Below are positions 18,929 through 29,714 of a stretch of DNA of 64,000 nt, piece after piece. A program made the translations under genes and the position numbers. The DNA comes from Roseateles koreensis (GTDB lineage: Bacteria > Pseudomonadota > Gammaproteobacteria > Burkholderiales > Burkholderiaceae_C): assembly GCF_028595305.1 (NCBI RefSeq), contig NZ_JAQQXS010000009.1, forward strand, positions 124,001-188,000, in the 5' to 3' direction. Position 1 is the stretch's first letter, and each line of letters opens with the position of its first letter. The notes under the pieces were generated by a model. It was not told the DNA's origin. It was given only the letters and a program-made list of their open reading frames with translations, and ran no database searches.

Positions 18929-19546
18929 ATGATGGTGCTTTATTCTGGAACCACCTGCCCTTACTCGCATCGCTGCCGCTTCGTGCTGTTTGAGAAGGGC
19001 ATGGACTTCGAAATCCGTGATGTCGACCTGTTCGCCAAGCCCGAAGACATCGCTCTGATGAACCCCTACAACGAGGTGCCCATTCTGGTCGAGCGCGACT
19101 TGATCTTGTATGAGTCGCACATCATCAACGAATACATCGACGAGCGCTTTCCGCACCCCCAACTGATGCCCGGCGACCCGGTGGCCCGTGCCCGTGTGCG
19201 CTTGTTCTTGCTGAACTTCGAGAAGGAGCTGTTCGCGCACGTCAACGTGCTGGAAGGCCGCAGCCAAGCCGTGAAGGCCACCGACAAACAGTTGGAAAAA
19301 GCGCGCGCGCAAATCCGCGATCGCCTGACGCAACTGGCGCCGATCTTTTTGAAGAACAAGTACATGCTGGGCGACGATTTTTCGATGCTCGACGTGGCCA
19401 TTGCACCGCTGCTGTGGCGCCTGGACTACTACGGCATCGACATGTCGAAGAACGCCTTGCCGCTGCTGAAGTACGCGGAACGCATCTTCTCGCGTCCTGC
19501 GTACATTGAAGCGCTGACGCCGTCCGAAAAGGTCATGCGCAAGTAA
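18929..19546 (+). CDS. sspA: Stringent starvation protein A, glutathione S-transferase fold
   Basis: A 205-residue protein with a thioredoxin-like N-terminal domain (MMVLYSGTTCPYSHRCRFVL, FEIRDVDLF, NEVPILVERDL, YESHIINEYIDERFP) and a helical GST C-terminal domain. In proteobacteria SspA binds RNA polymerase and modulates transcription in stationary phase; it does not act as a classical GST. The family start MMVLYSG is at 18929; the frame extends upstream without support. It lies after petC and 14 bases before sspB, a typical betaproteobacterial order. Confidence 0.92.
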   Translation: MMVLYSGTTCPYSHRCRFVLFEKGMDFEIRDVDLFAKPEDIALMNPYNEVPILVERDLILYESHIINEYIDERFPHPQLMPGDPVARARVRLFLLNFEKELFAHVNVLEGRSQAVKATDKQLEKARAQIRDRLTQLAPIFLKNKYMLGDDFSMLDVAIAPLLWRLDYYGIDMSKNALPLLKYAERIFSRPAYIEALTPSEKVMRK

Positions 19547-19560
19547 AACCGGCAGCGTTC

Positions 19561-20196
19561 ATGGATCAGAATAAGGACAAGGACGGCACCGTGGCGACGT
19601 CTGGCACTTCAACGCGGCCGTACCTCATTCGTGCGCTGCACGGTTGGTGTACGGACAACGGCTTCACGCCCTATATCGCAGTGCATGTGGACCGGTTTGT
19701 ACAGGTGCCGATGGAGTACGTCTCCAACAACGAGATCGTGCTCAATGTTGGTTTCGAGGCCACCAGCAGCCTGGACCTGGGTAACGATGTGGTTCAGTTC
19801 AAGGCACGGTTTGGTGGCATTGCGCGTGAAATCATCGTGCCCGTGGATCACGTGGTCGCGATTTACGCGCGGGAGAACGGGCAAGGCATGGCCTTTCCGC
19901 CGCCAGAAGTGTCGGACGTGCTGAGCCCGGAGACGCAGAGCCGAACCGGTTTGTCATCGTCCGGCGCTGAGACTGACGTTGAGGTTGACGCTGTACCCGC
20001 CAAACCGGCACGGGGCCTGCGTTTAGCCACAAGCCCTGGTGGCCCGCCCCCTGAGGCAATGCCGGAATCCGGCAAGAGCGAGGGGCTTGCGCCCACCTTG
20101 GCGCCGGACACGAACGCTTTGACCGCCGGCCCTGATGACGAACCTGAGGGGCCTGGTCCTTCTGGGGGGCGACCTGCATTGAAACGCGTCAAATAA
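19561..20196 (+). CDS. sspB: ClpXP protease specificity-enhancing factor SspB
   Basis: A 211-residue adaptor. The N-terminal 110 residues form the SspB substrate-binding domain (STRPYLIRALHGWCTDNGFTPY, NEIVLNVG, FKARFGGIAREIIVP, VVAIYARENGQGM). A long flexible Pro/Gly-rich tail ends ALKRVK, matching the short ClpX-tethering motif of the family. SspB delivers ssrA-tagged proteins to ClpXP. It is cotranscribed with sspA. The tail of about 100 residues is compositionally biased but usual. Confidence 0.9.
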   Translation: MDQNKDKDGTVATSGTSTRPYLIRALHGWCTDNGFTPYIAVHVDRFVQVPMEYVSNNEIVLNVGFEATSSLDLGNDVVQFKARFGGIAREIIVPVDHVVAIYARENGQGMAFPPPEVSDVLSPETQSRTGLSSSGAETDVEVDAVPAKPARGLRLATSPGGPPPEAMPESGKSEGLAPTLAPDTNALTAGPDDEPEGPGPSGGRPALKRVK

Positions 20197-20206
20197 CGCG
20201 CAATCA

Positions 20207-20235
20207 GTTTTTGGGTACAGAATTGTTGCTATACT
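20207..20235 (+). promoter_or_regulatory. Probable sigma-70 promoter of tRNA-Thr
   Basis: A consensus-like -10 element TATACT lies at 20230-20235, 11 bases before the mature tRNA 5' end. A weak -35 candidate, TTTTTG, is at 20208-20213 with 16-base spacing. The -10 is convincing; the -35 is a guess. Confidence 0.45.
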
Positions 20236-20246
20236 CTTAGGCTTGT

Positions 20247-20322
20247 GCCGGCTTAGCTCAGTTGGTAGAGCAACCGCCTTGTAAGCGGTAGGTCGTCAGT
20301 TCGAATCCGACAGTCGGCACCA
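20247..20322 (+). tRNA. tRNA-Thr (anticodon TGT)
   Basis: A 76-base tRNA with encoded CCA. Acceptor GCCGGCT pairs with AGTCGGC, followed by ACCA. The D arm (AGCTCAGTTGGTAGAGC), the anticodon loop CTTGTAA with anticodon TGT, and the T arm with TTCGAATCC are all present. TGT reads ACA and other Thr codons. It is followed directly by an intrinsic terminator. Confidence 0.95.
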
Positions 20323-20332
20323 TGTACAAGTC

Positions 20333-20368
20333 AAAAAGCCTCTGGAGAAATCCAGAGGCTTTTTCTTT
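20333..20368 (+). terminator. Intrinsic terminator of tRNA-Thr
   Basis: A 14-base perfect stem (AAAAAGCCTCTGGA with TCCAGAGGCTTTTT) around a GAAA tetraloop, ending in a T-rich tract. It could also terminate the leftward dciA-like gene that ends at 20426. Confidence 0.92.
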
Positions 20369-20425
20369 GGGTGGTCAATTGCTATGCAGCCACTGAATCA
20401 GCACATCGCCATCACCTCTTGGTGC

Positions 20426-20761
20426 TCAGTCTTGCAATACCTTGATGCGTATGCGGGATGGGCTCAGCCCCTCGGCCTCGATCATGGCTTCAAGACGGGG
20501 CTGCAGGTGTCGTAATTTGGCGGCAACGGCGGCGTTGGTCGCCAGGAGACTCCAACCTTCCTCATCGATCGGGCCGGGTTTGACGTGTCGGCCCAGCGGC
20601 CCGGGAAGGGCGGGGGCGATGATGACCATGCGGCGATTGGATTCTTGCAGCAAGAGGCCGAGCCTGGCCAAGCCCTGATGGCTTTGCAAAGCCTGGGCAA
20701 TCGGCTGGGGGTCCGGTACAGCAAGTCCGGTTGCCTTGAAATGGGCGCGACGCATCCCCAT
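20426..20761 (-). CDS. DciA-like protein (DUF721)
   Basis: With ATG at 20761 the product is 111 residues and begins MGMRRAHFKATGL. The C-terminal half has the DUF721/DciA pattern: WSLLATNAAVAAKLRHLQPRL and the terminal strand SRIRIKVLQD. DciA proteins are the ancestral loaders of the replicative helicase DnaB in bacteria lacking DnaC; assignment here is by pattern only. The frame is open to 20998, but that extension overlaps the secA upstream region and is not conserved in character. It is divergent from secA. Confidence 0.6.
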   Translation of the reverse strand: MGMRRAHFKATGLAVPDPQPIAQALQSHQGLARLGLLLQESNRRMVIIAPALPGPLGRHVKPGPIDEEGWSLLATNAAVAAKLRHLQPRLEAMIEAEGLSPSRIRIKVLQD

Positions 20762-21013
20762 AGTGTAGTGACGCAATAGGCGTGCGGCCCGGATGCTAAA
20801 CTCCAAGAGTTTTTTTCTGGGCTGGCCGCTGGCCAAGGGAAATGGCGTTTCTGAGTTTTCAGAGATGCTGCCCTGGTTCGATCGGTCCTGAATTGCTCGC
20901 AAAACTCGAGGGCCAAGCGCTCGAGCCTGGTGCGTGCGGGGTATGACATGTGAGCCGAGAGGTTTGTGGTCGTGACCGCCGCTCCGTCCACTCGTCAAAG
21001 AATCAAACGCTGC

Positions 21014-23755
<2,742 letters not shown>

Positions 23756-23813
23756 TAGGCTGATTGCAGGCGACCTGGCGGCAACTGCCGCATTCACCCT
23801 GCCATACCTCTCC

Positions 23814-23845
23814 AAAGCCGCCGGTACAGCCCGGCGGCTTTTTGT
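23814..23845 (+). terminator. Intrinsic terminator after secA
   Basis: An 11-bp stem (AAAGCCGCCGG and CCGGCGGCTTT) with a 6-base loop, followed by TTTGTT, 58 bases after the secA stop. Classic rho-independent form. Confidence 0.85.
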
Positions 23846-24062
23846 TGGGCGGATGGTGTTGCTCGGGAATTTGACGCCGGAACGCGTTGCTTTTCGCTGA
23901 ATTGGCGTGCTTTTCGCACGCTCAAGTCAGCGTATCCCCTAGGGTGCGGGGGGACACTGTCATACAGGTCCTCTAGCATGTGAACTGTCTAGAAATAGCT
24001 GCTGCAACTCGCCGTTAGGCGGATGTGCAGCGCAACAAAATCGTCGAGGGATGAGGATCACT
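23846..24062. other. Noncoding region before the PEP-CTERM pair
   Basis: Between the secA terminator and the next gene I see no convincing gene or RNA. It should hold the promoter for the rightward PEP-CTERM gene; no clear -35/-10 pair or sigma-54 motif stood out. A GAGG-type ribosome site lies just before ATG 24063. Confidence 0.4.
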
Positions 24063-24620
24063 ATGAGCAAGAAACTGTCAATCGTTCTGCGCAAGGCCGT
24101 GGCTGTCGCTGGCTTGATGGCGGTGGGACTTGCCCAGGCCTCGCCCGTTCTGTCTGCCGCCTCTCCCTTCACGTTTGGCAAGGGCGGCATTCAGGTGACC
24201 GAGGTCGTGACGGATGATTTTGCATTTCACCTCGATCAAAGTGCCACCGTCCAGGGGACTGTGAGCACGCTCGGATTCAAAACCTATTTGCCTGCCATCG
24301 ACATTTCCGACGCTTACCTGTGGAACGCCTCGAGCGAGCAACGCGTCAGTTTTTTGGAAACCCTAGGTGCGGACTGGACGAACGCCGCCAACGCGTTTGA
24401 GCAGTGGACGCTGACGCCCGTCCTCTTGTCGGCCGGAGATTGGCAGATGGTAGTGGTTGAGCAAGGCTTGGGTTCCAAGAGAGAGAGTGCGTATCAGGGC
24501 ACTCTGACGGCTGTGTCCTACAACGCACCGTTACATGTCCCAGAGCCTGCCGGGATGCTGTTGAGTTTGACCGCCGTGGGAGCAATGGGCATCGCCCTGC
24601 GCCGACGCCGTGCGGCGTGA
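24063..24620 (+). CDS. PEP-CTERM sorting-domain protein
   Basis: A 185-residue exported protein. The signal peptide is about residues 1-30 (KAVAVAGLMAVGLAQASPVLS), followed by an unrecognised beta-rich ectodomain. The C-terminus has the sorting signal VPEPAG, a hydrophobic helix and the Arg-rich tail LRRRRAA. In this family an exosortase removes the tail. Variation from PEPG to PEPA is common. It is followed 44 bases later by another PEP-CTERM gene, probably in one transcript. ATG 24063 follows a GAGGATCACT spacer and fits better than an upstream in-frame codon at 24051. Confidence 0.8.
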   Translation: MSKKLSIVLRKAVAVAGLMAVGLAQASPVLSAASPFTFGKGGIQVTEVVTDDFAFHLDQSATVQGTVSTLGFKTYLPAIDISDAYLWNASSEQRVSFLETLGADWTNAANAFEQWTLTPVLLSAGDWQMVVVEQGLGSKRESAYQGTLTAVSYNAPLHVPEPAGMLLSLTAVGAMGIALRRRRAA

Positions 24621-24664
24621 ATTGACGCCCTTAGAACAGCCTTCTCATTTGAGGAATGATTGAC

Positions 24665-25333
24665 ATGAAGACCCCAACACTCCGTCAAACCGCTTTGGCT
24701 TTGTCTTTGCTGGCGATGTCGGCATTCAGTGCGGCCGCTACCTTGGACATCAAGTACGGCACCGCGGGCACTTTGGGGCAGACGATCAGCACCAGCGACA
24801 CCCAAAACTACCTCACGGGCCGCATGAGTTATGTGGATAGCTCGAACAACAGCTTTTATGCCTATTGCGTCGAACTGGCACAAGACTATGCGCCGGCAAA
24901 GTTGGGGTTCAAGACCTATACGCTGGCCAGCTTTGATGGCCTGCAGGCTACCTTGCTGCAAGGCCTTTTCTCAAGCAGTTACGCTGGATTGAGCTCAGCG
25001 ACTGACCAGGCGGCCTTCCAGACCGCTGTGTGGGAGATCGTCCAAGATACTTCAACCACAGGGATGAGCGTGGTGAACGGCAGCGGCTCGTTCTATTTAA
25101 CCGGCACCGGTTCAAGTGATCCAAGCAATCCCCTTGTCACGCAAGTGAATGGCTATCTCACCGCAGCGGTCCAGTACCAGGGTGCGGCCCAGTACAGCTT
25201 GACGAAGTTGACGAACGCCAGCTATCAGGACTTGGTAGTGGCCACGGCAGTTCCTGAACCTGGTAGTTTCTCGCTGCTGATGGCCGGCTTGGTCGGCCTA
25301 GGATTTATGGCTCGTCGGCGCTTGGCTGGCTGA
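24665..25333 (+). CDS. PEP-CTERM protein with thioester-domain-like motifs
   Basis: A 222-residue exported protein: signal peptide (about 1-26, ending SAAATL), an ectodomain, then VPEPGS, a hydrophobic helix and ARRRLAG. The ectodomain contains YAYCVEL and, further on, AAFQTAVWEI. This spacing and wording resemble the Cys and the (T)Q-x-A-x-W motifs of Gram-positive thioester domains, which form an internal Cys-Gln thioester used for covalent host or surface attachment. That reading is inference from motifs only. ATG 24665 has GAGGA ten bases upstream; an in-frame ATG at 24656 is too close to the site. Confidence 0.75.
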   Translation: MKTPTLRQTALALSLLAMSAFSAAATLDIKYGTAGTLGQTISTSDTQNYLTGRMSYVDSSNNSFYAYCVELAQDYAPAKLGFKTYTLASFDGLQATLLQGLFSSSYAGLSSATDQAAFQTAVWEIVQDTSTTGMSVVNGSGSFYLTGTGSSDPSNPLVTQVNGYLTAAVQYQGAAQYSLTKLTNASYQDLVVATAVPEPGSFSLLMAGLVGLGFMARRRLAG

Positions 25334-25382
25334 GGCGCAGCGAGGCGCCGCACTAAGCTCGCAGCGGCGCAGCTGCCCACAA

Positions 25383-25408
25383 AAAAAGGCCCTCATCGGG
25401 CCTTTTTC
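25383..25408. terminator. Bidirectional intrinsic terminator between convergent PEP-CTERM genes
   Basis: A 10-bp stem, AAAAAGGCCC with GGGCCTTTTT, and a 5-base loop; runs of A and T on the two sides serve both strands. It separates the rightward gene ending at 25333 from the leftward gene ending at 25448. Confidence 0.9.
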
Positions 25409-25447
25409 AATGGGCGCTCATAGGCGCCGGTTTGCTTGCGCTGAAGT

Positions 25448-26479
25448 TCAGCGCGATTGGTTTCTGCGACGGGCGACAAAGCCCACGGCCGACAGGCCAG
25501 CCAGAAGCATTGCGTAGGTCTCAGGCTCCGGCACCGCCGACGTCACTCCACCTGTGGCTGCGAAGGGCTCGTAGCCGATCTCGATGGTCGAGGCGTTGTT
25601 ATTGGCAATCAAGGTGCCTTCCCAGTGGCCGCTGCTTGACGCGAGGATGTCTGCCTTGGGAGCAATCAACGCGCCAAAGCCGGACTTCAGGTCGATGCTG
25701 GTGGCATTGGGTGCGTTGAACAGAATCCGGTCGCTGAACGAGGCCATATTGCTGCCGGTGTAGTCCGCCGCAAAACTTATCTTCCCAGAGGCAGTCAGGT
25801 TGATCACGATGTAGTCATTGGCCCCGAAATTGGTGGTGTCCAGGCTGAACGCCTTTAACTGATTGCTGGAGACATTGAACACATGCACATTGCCCGAGGG
25901 CTTGCTGGCGTCGCTCAAGGCGATGTCCCAGCCACTGCTGTTGATGGTTCCGGTATTGGCCAGGCCGCTCAATGCGGATTGAAAGCTTGAGAGGTAGCTG
26001 GCGCTGTCCGCAAACAGCTTGTTGATGGCAGTGCTGGATCCTTGTGTGAACCCCAGATTTTGGTTACCTAGATTGCTGCCGCCATACATGCCGGTGCCAG
26101 CATTGACTGCGCCCGGAACCCAATACGCGGTGGAGGGGCCAATCGTCAGATTCGTGTTGATCGAAGGGTCTTTCGCGCCGTTGTAAATCGCGCCGTCGCC
26201 CACATTGACGTTACCACCCACCACCACGGAAGGCGAATTGTCGCCATAGGCATTGCGATAGCCCACCGAAATGCTGGGAATAGTCAAGTCGCCCCGAACC
26301 GCCAAGCGTCCCTCAACGTCCGAGTGCGCCGTGACATCGCCGAAGAAGAAGCCGCTGTAGTTGCCCGCCTCACCCAGATTGAGAACAGGCAGGGCCTGGG
26401 CCGCCAGGGTGCTCGACATGGCCATGATCGCCAATACCAGTTTGGATCCACTGAAACGCGATGACGAGGTGTAGTCCAT
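25448..26479 (-). CDS. Choice-of-anchor A family PEP-CTERM protein
   Basis: A 343-residue exported protein. After a signal peptide (about 1-29, ending LAAQALP) comes a choice-of-anchor A domain: NYSGFFFGDVTAHSDVEGRLAVRGD, SVVVGGNVNVGDG, SGNVHVFNVSS, NDYIVINL and a collagen-binding-like tail GALIAPKADI. It ends in VPEPET, a hydrophobic helix and ARRRNQSR. Members of this domain family occur with several different surface anchors; here the anchor is PEP-CTERM. Function is unknown, probably surface or matrix adhesion. Transcribed leftward, convergent with the previous gene. Confidence 0.87.
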   Translation of the reverse strand: MDYTSSSRFSGSKLVLAIMAMSSTLAAQALPVLNLGEAGNYSGFFFGDVTAHSDVEGRLAVRGDLTIPSISVGYRNAYGDNSPSVVVGGNVNVGDGAIYNGAKDPSINTNLTIGPSTAYWVPGAVNAGTGMYGGSNLGNQNLGFTQGSSTAINKLFADSASYLSSFQSALSGLANTGTINSSGWDIALSDASKPSGNVHVFNVSSNQLKAFSLDTTNFGANDYIVINLTASGKISFAADYTGSNMASFSDRILFNAPNATSIDLKSGFGALIAPKADILASSSGHWEGTLIANNNASTIEIGYEPFAATGGVTSAVPEPETYAMLLAGLSAVGFVARRRNQSR

Positions 26480-26680
26480 GTTTTATCCCTGAAGTTGACT
26501 GAGTTGCTCGCCTTTGGGTGGCGATTTGATAGGGGTAATTCTAAGAAAAACCCTTGGTTTTGAACCCCCTCAACTTAAGTGGTATTAAATTGGTTTGTGA
26601 GTTTTGCACGAACTTTTGATGTGGCAACGATGACGGGTTCTTGACCCGACTGTTGCTGGCCGCTGGCTTGTCGCCTTGGC

Positions 26681-26908
26681 CTATTTGGTGAGAATCAATT
26701 TGCCCAAGGAGGTCAACCGCAGGCGATAAACGCTGCCTGCGTGATCGATCTCCAGTTCGCGCCCGTTGCCCAGCAGGGCTTGACTGGTGACGCGGGGAAG
26801 GTCAGCGGTGATCGACTGACTATCGGGCGCGGCTTTTGGCACCGCTGACGGCGTCTCTGGGGGGTGTTGGGTCGTTTGGCGCGTTTGAATAGGATCCATG
26901 ATTTGCAT
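26681..26908 (-). CDS. hemP: Hemin uptake protein HemP
   Basis: A 75-residue protein whose C-terminal half matches HemP: SQALLGNGRELEIDHAGSVYRLRLTSLGKLILTK. HemP is a small iron-regulated protein linked to haem uptake; it controls or supports haem receptor expression in Burkholderia. The start may be ATG at 26908 or the ATG at 26899; the N-terminal 35 residues are variable. A Fur-box-like site lies directly upstream. No haem receptor follows within the window. Confidence 0.82.
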   Translation of the reverse strand: MQIMDPIQTRQTTQHPPETPSAVPKAAPDSQSITADLPRVTSQALLGNGRELEIDHAGSVYRLRLTSLGKLILTK

Positions 26909-26910
26909 TG

Positions 26911-26935
26911 TAAATGCAAATCATTAGCAATTAAT
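26911..26935. promoter_or_regulatory. Fur-box-like site upstream of hemP
   Basis: The segment contains TGCAAATCATTAGCAATT, which resembles the Fur consensus GATAATGATAATCATTATC with the core AATCATT. It lies immediately upstream of the leftward hemP start, where iron-dependent repression is expected for this gene. Confidence 0.55.
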
Positions 26936-27047
26936 TGTGCATGCAAGGGTTGCTTGGGTTCAATGGATCGACGAAAAAAATACTGCCAGCTTCCGGCAGT
27001 CACCGCACAATTCAACGGCCTGATTTCGATCGTTTGAGGAGATGCAC

Positions 27048-27533
27048 ATGAAGGGCGACGCCAAGGTCCTGGACTATCTCAACGCTCAGCTGAAAAACGA
27101 GCTGACGGCCATCAATCAGTACTTCCTGCACTACAGGATGCTGAAGAATTGGGGCTTTGAGAAGCTGGCCAAACATGAGTACGAAGAGTCGATTGAGGAG
27201 ATGAAGCACGCCGACAAGTTGGTGGACCGCATCTTGATGCTTGAGGGGCTGCCCAACCTGCAGGACCTGGGCAAACTCTACGTGGGCGAGTCCGCCGTAG
27301 AGGTCTTGCATTGCGACCTGAAGATTGAAACAGGTTCGCACCCATTGCTCAAAGAGGCCATCGCCTATTGTGAAAGTGTGCGTGACTATGTGTCGCGAAC
27401 GGTGCTGGAAGAAATCCTGTCTGACACCGAGGACCACATCGACCATCTCGAAACGCAGATCGAGTTGGTGGCACAACTGGGTGAGCAGAATTGGCTGCAG
27501 TCTCAGGTGGGCGGCGGCGGCGGCGCTAGCTGA
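27048..27533 (+). CDS. bfr: Bacterioferritin
   Basis: A 161-residue four-helix ferritin subunit. Ferroxidase ligands are visible in [32 protein letters not shown] (Glu, His and the Met used as haem ligand in the family) and [15 protein letters not shown]. The GKLYVGES and VEVLHCDL blocks are also conserved. Twenty-four subunits form an iron-storing shell. ATG 27048 has GAGGAG at a 6-base spacing, while ATG 27042 touches it. A Gly-rich tail ends the protein. It is near its partner bfd. Confidence 0.92.
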   Translation: MKGDAKVLDYLNAQLKNELTAINQYFLHYRMLKNWGFEKLAKHEYEESIEEMKHADKLVDRILMLEGLPNLQDLGKLYVGESAVEVLHCDLKIETGSHPLLKEAIAYCESVRDYVSRTVLEEILSDTEDHIDHLETQIELVAQLGEQNWLQSQVGGGGGAS

Positions 27534-27572
27534 GATCGCCGCGATGTTCTAAGGGCCCACAGGCAGGCGGGC

Positions 27573-27597
27573 GATTGAGAATCACTATTGAGATGGA
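27573..27597. promoter_or_regulatory. Fur-box-like site upstream of bfd
   Basis: The sequence ATTGAGAATCACTATTGAG matches the typical Fur-box core GAGAATCATTATT at most positions, about 65 bases upstream of the bfd start. Bfd is classically Fur-repressed, which supports the call. Confidence 0.6.
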
Positions 27598-27661
27598 TTC
27601 GCATTTGCGTTAAAGTTCAACTCAGCCCTCGGGTCTTTGTTGAACTGACGAAATCCCCGCC

Positions 27662-27910
27662 ATGATTGTTTGCCTGTGCCGCCGTGTCTCTGATCGCGAT
27701 ATTCGCCGAAGTGTCGAATCCGGCGTTCGGACCTTTGACGCCTTGCAGGACGAAACAGGCGTTGCGTCTGCCTGCGCCTGTTGCATGGATTGCGCCCAGG
27801 AGGTGTTTGACGAGGCTTTGGCCCGGAGCGGCCGGGCCCAATGCTCAGGCAAGACGGGTTCCTGCGCCAGTCTTGCGGGCATTCGCGTGTTGAGCGCGTC
27901 GGCGGCCTGA
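27662..27910 (+). CDS. bfd: Bacterioferritin-associated ferredoxin Bfd
   Basis: An 82-residue [2Fe-2S] protein. The cluster ligands of the BFD-like domain are seen as CLC near the start (residues 4 and 6) and CACCMDC around residues 38-44. Bfd docks on bacterioferritin and donates electrons to release stored iron, so it is produced in iron starvation. It lies just downstream of bfr, but the Fur-box-like site between them suggests separate, opposite regulation. The C-terminal 25 residues are not conserved. Confidence 0.88.
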   Translation: MIVCLCRRVSDRDIRRSVESGVRTFDALQDETGVASACACCMDCAQEVFDEALARSGRAQCSGKTGSCASLAGIRVLSASAA

Positions 27911-27926
27911 GAACTTGTCCGTACCG

Positions 27927-29024
27927 TCAATCCGCCATGGCGTAGAGCTTGTCATTGAAGAGCACGGCGCTTTGCGCCGCTTTCACGCCTTCCACTGCTT
28001 GCGCAGCATTCATTTGCAACTGGCCGAACAGGTCTTTGGGGTCGCCCATCGCCGGTACCAGGCTGACTTGTTGACCCAGGCCCAATTCATCGGCGGTGTC
28101 GCGCAGCAAGCGCAGGGCTGAAAAATCTTCTAACGCGAAGCCTACGGAGTCGAACACGGTGACTTCGGTGTCGTTGCTGCGGCCGGCATCCCAGCCTTTG
28201 AGGACGCGCCAGAACTCGGTGACCGGGAAGTTGGCGGGCATTTGCTGCACATCGCCTTCCATGCGCGACTGGGGCTCGAACTCGACGAACACGCGGCCCA
28301 TCGACAAGACATCGCGGTGCAGTTCGGTTTTGCCGGGGCAGTCGCCCCCTACGCCATTGATGTGCATGCCGGGCTCAATCATGTCAGGTGTGAGGATGGT
28401 GGCATTGCGCTTGTCGGCGGTCACGGTGGTGACGATGTCGGCACCGCGCACGGCCTCGGCGGTGTTGGCGCAGACACACAGCGTCAAGCCGGGTACACCT
28501 TGCAGATGGCGCTGGAGTTTTGCGGTGGCTTGAGGGTCGAGGTCGAACAGCCGAATCTCTTCGATGCCCAGCAGATGGTGAAAAGCCAGAGCCTGGAATT
28601 CGCTCTGCGCGCCGTTGCCGATCAGGGCCATGCTGCGGGCGTTCTTGCGCGCCAACCGCCGGGCAACCATGGCGGAGGTGGCGGCGGTGCGCAGGGCGGT
28701 GGTCAAGGTCAGTTCGCTGAGCAAGTCGGGGCGACCGGTAGCCACATCCGCCAAAACTCCCAGCGCCATCACCGTGGGCAGGCCGCGGCGGGTGTTGCTG
28801 GGGTGGCCATTGACATACTTGAAGCTGTACAGCGAGGCGTCGGCAATGGGCATCAATTCGATCACACCATTCTGCGAATGGCTGGCCACGCGGGCGCATT
28901 TGTCGAACTCCTGCCAGCGCAGGAAATCGGCTTCGATATAGGCCGCCATGCGCTGCAGCAGCGCCGGCAGGCCCAGGCTTTGGGCGATGTGGGCAACATC
29001 TTGGGTGGTCAGCAACGTGGTCAT
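27927..29024 (-). CDS. Ornithine cyclodeaminase family protein
   Basis: A 365-residue NAD-dependent enzyme of the ornithine cyclodeaminase/mu-crystallin family. Visible are the substrate region SFKYVNGHPSNTRRGLPTVMA, the Rossmann motif ALIGNGAQSEFQALA, and ADIVTTVTADKRNATIL, INGVGGDCPGKTEL and VTVFDSVGFALEDFSA. Family members convert ornithine to proline and ammonia or reduce cyclic imino acids; the length and motifs favour a genuine ornithine cyclodeaminase. It is divergent from an Lrp-type regulator, which probably controls it. Confidence 0.85.
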   Translation of the reverse strand: MTTLLTTQDVAHIAQSLGLPALLQRMAAYIEADFLRWQEFDKCARVASHSQNGVIELMPIADASLYSFKYVNGHPSNTRRGLPTVMALGVLADVATGRPDLLSELTLTTALRTAATSAMVARRLARKNARSMALIGNGAQSEFQALAFHHLLGIEEIRLFDLDPQATAKLQRHLQGVPGLTLCVCANTAEAVRGADIVTTVTADKRNATILTPDMIEPGMHINGVGGDCPGKTELHRDVLSMGRVFVEFEPQSRMEGDVQQMPANFPVTEFWRVLKGWDAGRSNDTEVTVFDSVGFALEDFSALRLLRDTADELGLGQQVSLVPAMGDPKDLFGQLQMNAAQAVEGVKAAQSAVLFNDKLYAMAD

Positions 29025-29248
29025 GGCGGTCTCCGGTCGATCTTGTGGTCTTGCGTCTTTGCGGCTTTGTCACCCTGCCGCCCCCTTACCGCAGGGCTTG
29101 TGGGCTCGGCGGTGCGATCGGTGCTGATCGAGAGGTGTTTGGGGTGAGCCCATTCTTCCCAAGGTCAAACTGAAGATGAAGTGCCAGTTTTGTATTGAAA
29201 TAGGCAGAAATTTGACATAGTGGCAGCCTCGGCTGGCAAAATGAGCAA

Positions 29249-29674
29249 ATGGACACCTTGGACCAACAACTGCTGGCGCTGCTGCGCGCGGACGCCCGCG
29301 CCACGGTAGCCACCTTGGCGCACAAGCTCAAGGTGTCGCGGGGCACGGTGGGCAACCGCATCACCAAGCTGGAAGACGCCGGGGTGATCGTGGGCTACAC
29401 GGTGCGCCTGCGCCCCGACGTGACTCCCAACGAGATCACCGCCTGGATGAGCATCGCGGTGGAGGGCAACAAAACGCGCGAGGTCATCAGCATCTTGCTG
29501 GGTGAGCCGGGTGTTTCAAGCTTGTTCGACACCAACGGCCGCTGGGATTTGCTGGCGGAACTGCGCGCCGCCACCCTGGGTGAGTTGGCACAGGTGCTGG
29601 AGCGGGTGCGCTTGATCAAAGGCATCGGCGCCACCGAAACCAGCATTCACTTGCAGCACTACAAAACGACTTGA
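29249..29674 (+). CDS. Lrp/AsnC family transcriptional regulator
   Basis: A 141-residue feast/famine regulator. It begins LDQQLLALLRADARATVATLAHKLKVSRGTVGNRITKLEDAGVI, the Lrp helix-turn-helix, and continues with the RAM effector-binding domain (VGYTVRLRPD, EPGVSSLFDTNGRWDLLAEL, KGIGATETSIHLQ). Such regulators sense amino acids and commonly control a divergent neighbouring catabolic gene. Here that is ornithine cyclodeaminase, with 224 bases between, so ornithine or a related amino acid is a plausible ligand (inference). Confidence 0.9.
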   Translation: MDTLDQQLLALLRADARATVATLAHKLKVSRGTVGNRITKLEDAGVIVGYTVRLRPDVTPNEITAWMSIAVEGNKTREVISILLGEPGVSSLFDTNGRWDLLAELRAATLGELAQVLERVRLIKGIGATETSIHLQHYKTT

Positions 29675-29714
29675 CGCCGGGCGTATGCCTAGTTTGAGCG
29701 TCCCGGTGCGTTGC

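Noticed and set aside
20762-20998. N-terminal extension of the DciA-like gene
   Set aside because: It overlaps the secA upstream region and lacks the DUF721 pattern; the ATG at 20761 fits family length.
26981-26999. Small hairpin before bfr (ACTGCC/GGCAGT)
   Set aside because: A six-base stem without a T-run or known riboregulator layout; too weak to call.
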